A stretch of 64,000 bases of DNA from an uncultured Anaerolineae bacterium (GTDB lineage: Bacteria; Chloroflexota; Anaerolineae; J036; Brachytrichaceae). Positions 7,719 through 15,832 of the stretch are shown piece after piece (the first letter of the stretch is position 1; every line of letters begins with the position of its first letter). A program made the position numbers and the translations under genes. The stretch covers positions 124,001-188,000 of the forward strand of contig CALIMH010000006.1 of assembly GCA_938028725.1 (NCBI GenBank). Reading direction: 5' to 3'. The notes beneath the pieces are model-generated. The model saw only the letters and a program-made list of their open reading frames with translations. It made no database searches and had not been told where the DNA came from.

Positions 7719-9488
7719 TTGAGCTACGTGTCGCGTTTGCGTAACCGCCTGGATAACGCACGACGGCGACGCAAGCCGCTAGCGCCGTGGGTGGAGGTGC
7801 GCCTAGGCGGCGAGATCGAGGAACTGCCCGTCGAATTTGCCAGCCCGCTTGTGATGCAGCTTTGGAGTCGGCTGCTCGGCGCGTCGGCTTCATGGTCTGT
7901 CTGGAGCTTAAGCCGGCTGTTCGCGCGCTTGGCAGCAGATAGCCGCGTGCAAGGCGCTGTCGTGCGTTTGGAGTGTGTGGCAGCTCCGTCCACCTATCAA
8001 AGCTTGCGAACCGTGCTGATGCGATTTCGGGAGCGGGGCAAGCGTTTGCTGGCTTATGGCGAGAGCTTTACCCCTTTCCAGTACTACCTGGCTGCCGCTT
8101 GCGATTGGGTGGTGATGCCTCCTGCAGCCGAATGGGGCGTGACCGGCCTTGCCAGTGAGTTTGTCTTCTTGAAGGAAGCGCTCGACCAAGTGGGCATTCG
8201 GGCAGAGGCCTTCCCCGTGTCGCCTTTCAAGACTGCCTTTGATGCGCTCACGCGCAGCGATTTCAGCGCCGAGAGCCGCGCACAAGCGGAATGGCTGTTG
8301 GATGCGCGTTTCGAGGAACTCGTACGGGGCATCGCTCAGGGGCGTGGCCTGGAAGTGCAGCGCGTCCGTGAGCTGATTGACGCCGCGCCGATCAGCGCAG
8401 AGGAAGCGGTGCGATGTGGCTTGCTGGACGAGGCACTGTACAGCGATCAACTGGACGACTTCTTGAAGTCGCGCATCCCCAGCGCACGGGAGCAGCGGCC
8501 TTCTCGTTGGCGGCGACTGTGGACGTATGCAAGCAAGCGGTTGCCGCCCCCGATTCGGGAGCGGCTTAGCGTGCCAGCTGATTCAGAAGAGCAGCTCATC
8601 GCGCCGCTGTCTCGCGCCCTGCGCGCGCTGGTGCGCCTGGAATCGCCGCCGCGGGCCTCCGAGGTGGCTGTGGTGGAGATCCGTGGTTTGATCGCAGAGG
8701 GGCGCAGTCGCGCCTTGCCGTTCCCGTCTGGTGTCGGTGAGGTCAGCGGCGCGGAAGACGTGAGCGAACTGCTGCGCAAAGTAGGGCGCGACCCTGCTGT
8801 GAAAGCGGTGGTGTTGCATGTGAATTCTGGCGGAGGCTCGGCGCTGGCATCCGACCACATCGCGCAGGAGGTGCGTCGCTTGCGAGCACGCAAGCCGGTG
8901 GTGGTTTACATGGGCGGCGTGGCTGCTTCAGGTGGCTACTACGTCTCAGCCTTTGCAAATGCTATCGTTGCGCAGCCGCTCACCATCACGGGCAGCATTG
9001 GCGTGATTGCGCTGAAGCTGGAGGCGCTATCGGCACTGCGCCGGCTAGGGGTGAACAGTGTGGTGTTACGGCGGGGCAAGCGCGCTGCCTTGCTGAGCGA
9101 GTCCGTGCCTTTGGACGCCGACGGACGCGAGGCGCTCACGCGCAGCGTCTGGCGGGCTTACGAGCGCTTTAAACAGGTGGTCTCGGAGGGGCGCGGGCTG
9201 CCGCTAGAAGACCTCGAGCCGATCTGCGGCGGGCGTGTCTGGACGGGCGCGCAGGCCCTAGAGCGCCGGCTGGTGGACGCCACTGGCGATCTCACGGTTG
9301 CCATCGCCACAGCGCGGAGGCTAGCTCAGCTTCCGCCTGACCCGACCTTCAGCGCACAATGCCGCCTTGCGCCACGTCCTCTTCGATGGCCCATCGGCGG
9401 GGTGCTGAGTGGGGTGAGATGGTTGCGCGGCTTGGCACGCCGGAGCAGCCTGTGGATGGTGGTGCCGTTCGTGGTGTTACCAGAGTGA
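7719..9488 (+). CDS. sppA: Signal peptide peptidase SppA, 67K type, no membrane anchor seen
   Basis: A tandem-domain S49 serine protease. The N-terminal half carries the general-base lysine in SPFKTAFDALT and the C-terminal half carries the nucleophile Ser in GGVAASGGYYV, followed by ITGSIGVI. This is the split Lys/Ser dyad of E. coli-type SppA, which degrades leftover signal peptides. No hydrophobic anchor is visible at the N-terminus; the first residues are instead Arg-rich. The hydrophobic stretch at the very end (WMVVPFVVLP) is too short to be a sure helix. TTG 7719 is preferred because TACAAT (7704-7709) lies 9 bases before it; TTG 7692 and GTG 7728 are alternatives. Confidence 0.88.
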   Translation: MSYVSRLRNRLDNARRRRKPLAPWVEVRLGGEIEELPVEFASPLVMQLWSRLLGASASWSVWSLSRLFARLAADSRVQGAVVRLECVAAPSTYQSLRTVLMRFRERGKRLLAYGESFTPFQYYLAAACDWVVMPPAAEWGVTGLASEFVFLKEALDQVGIRAEAFPVSPFKTAFDALTRSDFSAESRAQAEWLLDARFEELVRGIAQGRGLEVQRVRELIDAAPISAEEAVRCGLLDEALYSDQLDDFLKSRIPSAREQRPSRWRRLWTYASKRLPPPIRERLSVPADSEEQLIAPLSRALRALVRLESPPRASEVAVVEIRGLIAEGRSRALPFPSGVGEVSGAEDVSELLRKVGRDPAVKAVVLHVNSGGGSALASDHIAQEVRRLRARKPVVVYMGGVAASGGYYVSAFANAIVAQPLTITGSIGVIALKLEALSALRRLGVNSVVLRRGKRAALLSESVPLDADGREALTRSVWRAYERFKQVVSEGRGLPLEDLEPICGGRVWTGAQALERRLVDATGDLTVAIATARRLAQLPPDPTFSAQCRLAPRPLRWPIGGVLSGVRWLRGLARRSSLWMVVPFVVLPE

Positions 9489-9501
9489 GCAGCGTGCGGG
9501 T

Positions 9502-9828
9502 TCACTCGCGCACCTGCCATTCACCCTCGATCACGTCGCCATGCGACTGATCGGCGTTGGCGATGGCAGCTTGGTGTTCATCCACCACATGCGACGGGCA
9601 CAGGGCGATGAACACTTCTATCCCCAGGAGCAGCACGGTCAGATCATCCAGTTGACCGATGCTGACAGCAAGGTCCGGCAGCAAGTCTAACGGCCAGAGC
9701 ACATATAACAGGGCGGCGATGGGCAGCACCTTGAGATACAGCGGCACGCGCCGATCGCGCATCAGCCGCCAAACCAGGCGTGCGCGGTCGGCAATGGCCT
9801 GTGGGAGGCTTGGTTTAGCCGTGCTCAT
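9502..9828 (-). CDS. DUF1232 (YkvA-like) small membrane protein
   Basis: The 108-aa protein contains the DUF1232 signature: RRVPLYLKVLPIAALLYVLWPLD followed by LLPDLAVSIGQLDDLTVLLLG, i.e. two hydrophobic segments around a P-x-D-x-[IL]-P-D core. The biochemical function of the family is unknown. ATG 9828 fits the family start; a longer open frame upstream overlaps the preceding gene. It lies 11 bases after the membrane-protein gene at 9840-10181 and is probably in one operon with it. It is convergent with sppA. Confidence 0.85.
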   Translation of the reverse strand: MSTAKPSLPQAIADRARLVWRLMRDRRVPLYLKVLPIAALLYVLWPLDLLPDLAVSIGQLDDLTVLLLGIEVFIALCPSHVVDEHQAAIANADQSHGDVIEGEWQVRE

Positions 9829-9839
9829 CGCTGATGTGC

Positions 9840-10181
9840 TCAGAAGTCTTCTGGTCTGATCATGCGGTGCTTCACGCGCGACTCTACGATGCCACCAACC
9901 ACGAACAGCAGCAGCACATCTACCCATCCTGTTATCACCAGTGCACCTAGCGGCAGCCAAGCGTCGTTCAAGTCCAAGATCGTGCTGCTTGCGTTAAAGG
10001 TGTTGGCGAGAAACTGCAAGATGTGAAAGATCATCACCACCGCGATCACTGTGCTGCCGATGGCGTTGCCCAGCAGCATGTTGCGGCGCAGCCAAAAGGC
10101 CAGCGCACTGAGCGCGCCGAGCAGAGTAGGCGCCAGCACATACACACCTAGTCCCCAAAGCATCAGTGCTACATCGGGCAT
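9840..10181 (-). CDS. Small integral membrane protein of unknown function
   Basis: The 113-aa protein has three clear hydrophobic segments (about residues 5-28, 38-62 and 74-98) and a basic C-terminal tail (ESRVKHRMIRPEDF). I do not recognise the family. It is the first gene of a two-gene minus-strand unit with the DUF1232 protein. It lies downstream of serA in the same direction, 112 bases away. Confidence 0.7.
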   Translation of the reverse strand: MPDVALMLWGLGVYVLAPTLLGALSALAFWLRRNMLLGNAIGSTVIAVVMIFHILQFLANTFNASSTILDLNDAWLPLGALVITGWVDVLLLFVVGGIVESRVKHRMIRPEDF

Positions 10182-10293
10182 TGTCCCCTATTATCCGTCC
10201 GATGGTTGTCGCCTAGCAGCGGGTGTCGCGCGTATTCAGCCCCGCCAGGCTATGCCACGGCCTTTATGGCGAGTGGGTATGAGCTGGAGGCTC

Positions 10294-11883
10294 TCACAGG
10301 GTGAGCTGCTTGGCCCAGACCACCTCCGGCAGCTCGCGCAGCGCGTGGATGGCGTAGTCGGGCACGGGGTTGTCAAGGTTGACAAACGATAGGGCGAACT
10401 CGCCCGGCTTGGTGCGGCCCAGGCGATACTCAGCGATGTTGACGTAGCTAGCGCCCAGGATGGTGCCTACGCGCCCGATCACGCCTGGCACATCGCGCGA
10501 CGAGATCACCAGCACCAACCCATCCGGCACAGCGTCAATGCGGAACTTGTCGATCTGCACGATGCGAGGCTCGCTGCCATCGAACAACGTGCCGGCAATC
10601 AGGCGCGTCCCCTGATCGGTGGTGATGCGGCAGGAGACAAGGTTGGTGTAGTCACTGCTGGTGAGATTGACCGCTTGGGTCACGAGGATGCCGCGCTCGT
10701 TGGCGATGAGCGGCGCGTTGACGTAGTTCACCCGTTCGGCGCCCAGCGTTGGCTCAAGCAGGCCGCGCAGCAACGCCACCGTCAGCGGCTTCACGTGGGC
10801 GCTGACGTCGGGGCCGACGTATTCCACCTCAACCTTCTGCAGGCGTCCTTCCATTAGGCCGGCCTGTAAGCGGCCCATCTTCTCAGCAAGCTGCAAGTAT
10901 GGCCGCAGGATCGGCGCGATGGTCGGGTCAATCGGCGGGAAGTTCACCGCGTTGCGCACCTCACGCTCGTGCAGGGCATCTAAGACTTGCTCGGCGATCT
11001 GGACGGACACATCGCGCTGCGCCTCGACTGTGCTTGCACCCAAGTGAGGAGTCACGACCACGTTCGGGAGCGCGAAGAGTGGATGGCGGACGTCTGGCGG
11101 CTCCTCCTCGAACACGTCGAGCGCGGCGCCGGCCAGTTTGCCGCTGCTGAGCGCTTCGTAGAGCGCCTGCATATCCACCAGCGCACCACGCGCGACGTTG
11201 ATCACGAAAGCGCCCGGCTTCATCTTGGCGATCGCTGTTGCGTCCAGCAGATGGCGGCTGCTGGGGGTGAGTGACGAGTGCAGTGTGACGAAGTCGCTCT
11301 GCGCCAACAGCTCATCTAGCGTCACCAATGCAACCTTGTTGGCGCGGGCCGACTCTTCGCTGACGAACGGGTCGTAGGCGATCACCTCCATGCCAAAAGC
11401 CTGAGCGCGCTGGGCAACCTGCGTGCCGATGCGCCCAAAGCCGATCACGCCGAGCACTCGGCCGTGCAACTGCACGCCGAGGAACTTGCTGCGCGTCCAC
11501 TCCCCGCGCCGCAGTGAAGCATCCGCCTGTGGGATGTTGCGAGCCAGCGCGAGCATCATGGCAATGGTGTGCTCACAAGTGGCGATGGTGTTGGCCTGGG
11601 GCGTGTTCATGACGATGATCCCGCGACGGGTGGCAGCCTCCACGTCAATGGTGTCCACGCCGATCCCAGCGCGGCCAATCACGCGCAGCCGCTTGCCGCG
11701 TGCGATCACCTCGGCGTCGACTTTGGTCTCGCTGCGCACGATGAGGGCATCGTATTCGCCGATGTTTTCGAGCAGCTCGGCGCGCGGCATTTTCTTCACC
11801 ACGTGCGCGCTGACAGCTGGGTCAGCTTTGAGCACCTCTAAACCGGCCGCAGAAAGGTCATCGGGAATGAGCACTTTGAACAT
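10294..11883 (-). CDS. serA: D-3-phosphoglycerate dehydrogenase
   Basis: The 529-aa enzyme commits 3-phosphoglycerate to serine synthesis with NAD+. Domain order: split substrate-binding domain (1-100 and ~290-315), NAD-binding Rossmann domain with VIGFGRIGTQVA (~145-155), catalytic Arg in NVARGALVD and catalytic His in PHLGAST, an intervening ASB domain (~325-450), and a C-terminal ACT domain starting VLVISSRDVPGVIGRVGTIL. This is the long type found in Mycobacterium and Bacillus, usually with serine feedback through ACT/ASB. ATG 11883 matches the family start. It lies downstream of the tRNA-Gly terminator, so it needs its own promoter. Confidence 0.96.
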   Translation of the reverse strand: MFKVLIPDDLSAAGLEVLKADPAVSAHVVKKMPRAELLENIGEYDALIVRSETKVDAEVIARGKRLRVIGRAGIGVDTIDVEAATRRGIIVMNTPQANTIATCEHTIAMMLALARNIPQADASLRRGEWTRSKFLGVQLHGRVLGVIGFGRIGTQVAQRAQAFGMEVIAYDPFVSEESARANKVALVTLDELLAQSDFVTLHSSLTPSSRHLLDATAIAKMKPGAFVINVARGALVDMQALYEALSSGKLAGAALDVFEEEPPDVRHPLFALPNVVVTPHLGASTVEAQRDVSVQIAEQVLDALHEREVRNAVNFPPIDPTIAPILRPYLQLAEKMGRLQAGLMEGRLQKVEVEYVGPDVSAHVKPLTVALLRGLLEPTLGAERVNYVNAPLIANERGILVTQAVNLTSSDYTNLVSCRITTDQGTRLIAGTLFDGSEPRIVQIDKFRIDAVPDGLVLVISSRDVPGVIGRVGTILGASYVNIAEYRLGRTKPGEFALSFVNLDNPVPDYAIHALRELPEVVWAKQLTL

Positions 11884-11903
11884 TGCACACTGCGATAGAC
11901 GCT

Positions 11904-11931
11904 AAAAAGCGCGCCAACTTATGGCGCGCTT
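11904..11931 (-). terminator. Rho-independent terminator of the tRNA-Gly gene
   Basis: A perfect 10-bp inverted repeat (11907-11916 with 11922-11931, 5-base loop) read on the minus strand is followed directly by a run of five T. It starts 14 bases after the tRNA 3' end and stops before serA. Confidence 0.85.
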
Positions 11932-11944
11932 CGTACTCTTGATA

Positions 11945-12017
11945 AGCGGGAGACGGGATTCGAACCCGCGACTTTTTGCTTGGGAAGCAAACGCTCTACC
12001 ACCTGAGCTACTCCCGC
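11945..12017 (-). tRNA. tRNA-Gly(CCC)
   Basis: The 73-nt tRNA folds as a full cloverleaf: acceptor stem GCGGGAG/CTCCCGC, D-stem GCTC/GAGC, anticodon stem TTTGC/GCAAA with loop TTCCCAA (anticodon CCC, reading GGG glycine codons), T-arm with TTCGAAT, and discriminator U. CCA is not encoded. It is a single tRNA gene, with an upstream TATAAT and a downstream terminator. Confidence 0.96.
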
Positions 12018-12028
12018 GTCGCACGAGT

Positions 12029-12034
12029 ATTATA
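12029..12034 (-). promoter_or_regulatory. -10 hexamer of the tRNA-Gly gene
   Basis: A perfect TATAAT on the minus strand lies 11 bases before the mature tRNA 5' end. No good -35 is seen at the usual distance. Confidence 0.6.
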
Positions 12035-12063
12035 GCGCAGCATCGTCGCCCGCGTGCTCGCGA

Positions 12064-13554
12064 TCATTGCCCTGCCTGTATCACGCGCCGCCGAAGCACG
12101 TCGAGCACTTGCAGAGCGGTCAAGTTGCGCTGGTTGTAACCGTATTGCAAGTACTCTGGCGTGAACCATGCCGAGCGGTTGCCGGGCGGAAAGTTGTAGT
12201 GAAACCCGTCGCTGGTCATGCCACCGTTCGGCAATTGCTGAACCACTTGGCGCAGGTTGAGCAGGGGGGCCTCGTACTCTGCCGCTAATTGCGCGATCTT
12301 GCCGTTGATGAAGCCGCAGGGGGCGTTGTTGTCACGGCACTCCAGGTCGTCGCCTTTTGTGATCAGCACCGGAATCACACCGCGCGAGAGTAAGAACTCG
12401 ATGATGCGACGATAGTTGGCCTCGAAGTTTTGCCAGGTGTGCTGGTCGCCGGTGCCCAACAGCACCAATGCGATGCTAGGGCGCTTGCGCTCGTATTCGC
12501 ACACCAGCGGCGGCTCGCCGTTGCAGTAAGGCGGGGCGTGGGAAGGGTCTAGCACTTTGCTCGTGTTGAACCCACCTGATGCTGCGGCGCTCTCGCTGGC
12601 GAAAGAGCCTTTGAAGAAATCAATCGTCGCTTGAAGGTAACGGTAGCTGCCAAGGTTGTAACTGTCCCCATCGAGCGGCTTGAGGAAAGCAGGGTGTTGG
12701 GAGTTGCTATCGCCGACGACGGTAAACACGTTGGGGCGGTTCCCCAGCGATTGACCGAGCCGAAACACCTCCCTCATACGCGGCGAGATGTCGGAGAGGT
12801 AGGGGTATTCCAAAGGCCCTACTTCGATGACCGGCTCGCTGATTGCCTCCGAGGCGGTCTCTGAAGCCGGGGTGCTGGTGGGCAACGTTAGCGCGCTGCC
12901 GATGCCGACGTAGCGCGCATCCACAAAGCCCCAGGTGCCGTTCGGCGTTTGCACGCGCAGCCAGCTTTGGCCCGCTATCGGCCCGTAAATGCGCAATTCG
13001 GTGTTGGGGCCGAGCCGCGTGATCACTTCGCTGTCGTAGCCCGGCGCGCGGCGCAGCCGTAGGCCACCGGCATCTGGCAACACGCGCCCGACCACGTATT
13101 CGCCGGCTGATGGCGGCGGTGGCGCCGGCAGCGTCGGGCGCGGCGGGGGGATGAAGTCCAACCCTGGGATGTTGAGCACTTGGCCGATCGAGAGGAAGTC
13201 CGGGTTGATACCTGGGTTGGCAGCGATCAGCGGGTCGAGCGTGACGAAGCCAAAGCGGATGGCGATGTCCCAGAGCGTATCGTTCGGTTGAACCACATAC
13301 TGTGCCGCCTGCGGCGTCGGTGTAGGCGCGGGTGCTGGCTGTGACGCTGCCTGGGTTGCTGGGCGATCTGCAGCCGGTGAAGGTGGCGTCGGCGTGGGCG
13401 CAAAAATCGTGACCTGTATCACAATCGGGCGTGCGCCGGGGGTGGGACGACGCGGTGTCAATAGCCCTGCCATCGCTCCAAGCGCTATTGCCACACCCAC
13501 AACAGGCAGTAGGCCAAGCAGCACTGCTCGCCTACTTCGCTGACGCTTGCGCAT
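12064..13554 (-). CDS. LysM - SH3b - SGNH/GDSL-like hydrolase surface protein
   Basis: The 496-aa exported protein starts with a basic, hydrophobic N-terminal anchor (residues ~8-35), followed by a Pro/Thr/Ala linker. It then has a LysM domain (YVVQPNDTLWDIAIRFG...IGQVLNIPG), a Pro-rich hinge, a bacterial SH3 domain (GLRLRRAPGYDSEVITRLGP...WGFVDARYV) and a C-terminal SGNH-like domain with FTVVGDSNS (block I Ser), LLGTGDQ and SDGFHYN (block V Asp/His). LysM and SH3b bind the cell wall. The SGNH part may be an esterase acting on wall or surface glycans, but its substrate is unknown. ATG 13554 is chosen; TAGAAT lies 11 bases upstream on this strand. Confidence 0.85.
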   Translation of the reverse strand: MRKRQRSRRAVLLGLLPVVGVAIALGAMAGLLTPRRPTPGARPIVIQVTIFAPTPTPPSPAADRPATQAASQPAPAPTPTPQAAQYVVQPNDTLWDIAIRFGFVTLDPLIAANPGINPDFLSIGQVLNIPGLDFIPPPRPTLPAPPPPSAGEYVVGRVLPDAGGLRLRRAPGYDSEVITRLGPNTELRIYGPIAGQSWLRVQTPNGTWGFVDARYVGIGSALTLPTSTPASETASEAISEPVIEVGPLEYPYLSDISPRMREVFRLGQSLGNRPNVFTVVGDSNSQHPAFLKPLDGDSYNLGSYRYLQATIDFFKGSFASESAAASGGFNTSKVLDPSHAPPYCNGEPPLVCEYERKRPSIALVLLGTGDQHTWQNFEANYRRIIEFLLSRGVIPVLITKGDDLECRDNNAPCGFINGKIAQLAAEYEAPLLNLRQVVQQLPNGGMTSDGFHYNFPPGNRSAWFTPEYLQYGYNQRNLTALQVLDVLRRRVIQAGQ

Positions 13555-13602
13555 GAACGTTGACAATTCTAGCGGCGGCGCGTCGCGCCCTCGCCGGCGA
13601 GC

Positions 13603-13608
13603 TAGAAT
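13603..13608 (+). promoter_or_regulatory. -10-like TAGAAT of the PxpC-like gene
   Basis: TAGAAT ends 8 bases before ATG 13617, consistent with a leaderless transcript. The divergent gene has its own TAGAAT in the same 62-base gap (13565-13570, minus strand). Confidence 0.5.
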
Positions 13609-13616
13609 CACTTACG

Positions 13617-14510
13617 ATGCTGCAGGTTGTCACTGCTGGCATCTCGTGCGTGGTGGGAGAGGGACATGAGGGTTGGCAAAGGTGGGGAGTGCCGAGGGGT
13701 GGGCCTATGGACGTGGTGGCATGGCGGGCGGCAAACGTGCTGGCTGGGAATCCCCACAACGCTGCGTGTGTGGAGATCGCGCTTGGCGGCGCGGAGTTCG
13801 AGGCAAAGCAAGCGTGCACGGTGGCAATTGCAGGCGCGCTCAGTGCATCCAGAGACAATGCGCCGCTGCCGCCGTGGAGCAGCTTCTTCTTGCGCGCAGG
13901 CCAGCGCTTGCGCATTAGTGAAGGTGACGGCGCGCGTGCCTATCTGGCGATAACTGGCGGGATAGGTCTTTTGCCTCCGCTGGGTGTGCGCTGGTTGCGC
14001 GATGGCGATTGCCTCTCGGCGCTGCGCTCGGCGGATTGGGCACGCCAAGCCGGACGCCTCCTGTGCAATCCCTTCACTTACCACCGCCGGCTGCGCTTTT
14101 TGCCTGGTCCTCACGCGGACAGGTTTGACCTAGCAGCGTTCTGTGCTCAGCCATGGCGCGTGTCACCTACGTCGAACCGCATGGGGCTGCGTCTGCAAGG
14201 CCAGCCGCTGCACGCGCGCGCCAGTGCGGAAGTGCGCACGCTGCCAGTGTTGCCAGGCACGATTCAAGTGCCCCCCGATGGTCTGCCGATCGTGTTGATG
14301 ATGGATGCCCAACCCACTGGTGGCTATCCCGTGCTTGGCAATGTGCTCCAGGCTGACCTGCCCCACGCCGCGCAGTTGCGCCCCGGCGTTGAGGTGCGCT
14401 TCGAGCAGGTGAACATGGCACAAGCTGTGACAGCGCTCGCCACTCACCCCCCGCAGTTGTGCGTAATGGAGTTGGATGGCGACTGGCTTGCTGAGCGCAT
14501 GCAAGCTTAA
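13617..14510 (+). CDS. 5-oxoprolinase subunit C-like protein (biotin-dependent carboxyltransferase family)
   Basis: The 297-aa protein is of the PxpC/KipA (AHS2) family: VPRGGPMDVVAWRAANVLAGN near residue 30, AITGGI in the middle, and QPTGGYPVLGNVLQADLPHAAQLRPG near the end. In E. coli PxpA, PxpB and PxpC together hydrolyse 5-oxoproline with ATP. Here neither pxpA nor pxpB is adjacent, which is unusual. The protein is also shorter than usual at the C-terminus. The ATG at 13617 begins the family-typical beta-strand; longer in-frame starts overlap the -10 site. Confidence 0.85.
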   Translation: MLQVVTAGISCVVGEGHEGWQRWGVPRGGPMDVVAWRAANVLAGNPHNAACVEIALGGAEFEAKQACTVAIAGALSASRDNAPLPPWSSFFLRAGQRLRISEGDGARAYLAITGGIGLLPPLGVRWLRDGDCLSALRSADWARQAGRLLCNPFTYHRRLRFLPGPHADRFDLAAFCAQPWRVSPTSNRMGLRLQGQPLHARASAEVRTLPVLPGTIQVPPDGLPIVLMMDAQPTGGYPVLGNVLQADLPHAAQLRPGVEVRFEQVNMAQAVTALATHPPQLCVMELDGDWLAERMQA

Positions 14511-14515
14511 AAAAA

Positions 14516-14551
14516 GCGCGCCAGGCCTCATCAATGGAGATGAGGCCTGGC
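14516..14551 (-). terminator. Rho-independent terminator of the LysM-PA14 gene
   Basis: A perfect 13-bp inverted repeat (14520-14532 with 14539-14551, 6-base loop), read on the minus strand, is followed by a GC-rich spacer of a few bases and a run of seven T at the convergent end. It lies 23 bases after the stop of the minus-strand gene. On the plus strand there is no T run, so it favours the minus strand. Confidence 0.75.
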
Positions 14552-14574
14552 ACAGCCAACGCCAAGAGGCGTTC

Positions 14575-15756
14575 CTACGGGTTGAAAGGCGGGAAGTAAG
14601 GGATGCTTTGACCTTGGAAGATGATGGTGTTGCCTTGTGATTGCGCGCTGAAGCTGCCCAAAAAGTCCCAATACATGGAGACGAGCGATTGGCCGCCGAA
14701 CTGGGCGTACTCAACAACAAGGGTGTGGTTGCCTTCGGTTAAAGTCACCTGGCCGATGAATGTGCGGGCAGATTGCTCGCGCACTTCGTCAATGATGGGT
14801 GTGCCATCCACCAACACGCGCACCCCATCATCGGCACGAGCGACAAACTGATAAGTGCCAGCAGGGAAATAGCGAACTTGGTTGAAGCGTGCTGACCAGT
14901 TTGTGGCGGGCACCCCAGGCGCTGGCGCGCGGCCCTGCCAATCGAAGCGCAGGCAGCAGTGAGTGGTTGTGTAAGCTGGCGCCCCTTGCCAGTTGGGGTT
15001 GCTGAAATACTGCGCTTGCCATGGGCCGTTGTTAAATCGCCCGTCAGTGGTGGGCGCTGGTTGTGTCGGCAGCGGGGCGAGGCGCGTGTAGGTGAGCTGC
15101 ACCTGGGCTTTGCCGCTATACTCCACGAACTCCAGCCGAATGTTGTGGTTGCCCTGCGCTAACGCCAGGTCCACGCTGCGTTCTTGGATGCCCACAAAGT
15201 TGAAGAAGTCGAGCACGGTCTGGTTGTCCACGAGCAGCCTAAAGCCGTCGTCTGCGCGCACTGTGAAGCGCCAAATGCCGCCAGCGAAGTTGATGTTGCG
15301 CACCCAGCGGCCTGAGAAATTATCCGGCTGCACGCGGGAAAGGTCTGGTGAGCCAAACCCCCAGTTAAAATTGATGGCGCTGTGGTTCTGCACCAGCACT
15401 GCTGGCCCTGAGAGCGACGTGTTGTTCCAGAACTCGGCATACCACGGCCCACTCGGCTGCGTTGTCCCATTCCCTGGAGCTGGCGCAGCGACCCGGCGGG
15501 GTATGCAAAGCCGCTGGCCCACATAAATGCGCGTGGATGTCAGACCATTGACGCGGCGTAGCTCCAACACCGTCACCCCGTAGCGCAACGCAAGATGCCC
15601 CAGGCTGTCGCCAGGGCGAACGGTGTACCATAGGCAGCGGTAAGACTGCGCAGGAGCTGCAGCGTTCGCAGGATGGGCAAGCCCTATGCTGGCCAAGAGC
15701 ACCCCAGCGGCTAGGGAAGCTCTTATTGACTTAGAAACTACACTGTAATTGTTCAT
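14575..15756 (-). CDS. LysM - PA14 - PA14 exported protein
   Basis: The 393-aa secreted protein has a signal peptide (basic start, then SLAAGVLLASIGLAHPANAA). A LysM domain follows (YTVRPGDSLGHLALRYGV...YVGQRLCIP, ~45-88). Two PA14-like beta-barrels come next, ~105-225 (WYAEFWNN; RADDGFRLLVDNQTVLD) and ~245-370 (WQAQYFSNPNWQG; RADDGVRVLVDGTPIID). PA14 domains bind carbohydrate, LysM binds peptidoglycan, so this is probably a wall-attached glycan-binding or adhesive protein; no catalytic domain is present. ATG 15756 fits the signal peptide. A TACAAT lies about 23 bases upstream on this strand. A strong terminator follows. Confidence 0.88.
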   Translation of the reverse strand: MNNYSVVSKSIRASLAAGVLLASIGLAHPANAAAPAQSYRCLWYTVRPGDSLGHLALRYGVTVLELRRVNGLTSTRIYVGQRLCIPRRVAAPAPGNGTTQPSGPWYAEFWNNTSLSGPAVLVQNHSAINFNWGFGSPDLSRVQPDNFSGRWVRNINFAGGIWRFTVRADDGFRLLVDNQTVLDFFNFVGIQERSVDLALAQGNHNIRLEFVEYSGKAQVQLTYTRLAPLPTQPAPTTDGRFNNGPWQAQYFSNPNWQGAPAYTTTHCCLRFDWQGRAPAPGVPATNWSARFNQVRYFPAGTYQFVARADDGVRVLVDGTPIIDEVREQSARTFIGQVTLTEGNHTLVVEYAQFGGQSLVSMYWDFLGSFSAQSQGNTIIFQGQSIPYFPPFNP

Positions 15757-15832
15757 GGGCTTGAATGGCTCATACACATTGTAGCATTGATCGCCGCTTT
15801 GGCAACCGCCAAGGAGAGGCCTTCGCGCACGT

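Noticed and set aside
13560-13608. TTGACA at 13560 and TAGAAT at 13603 as one promoter
   Set aside because: The spacer is 37 bases, far too long for a sigma-70 promoter; only the -10-like hexamer was kept.
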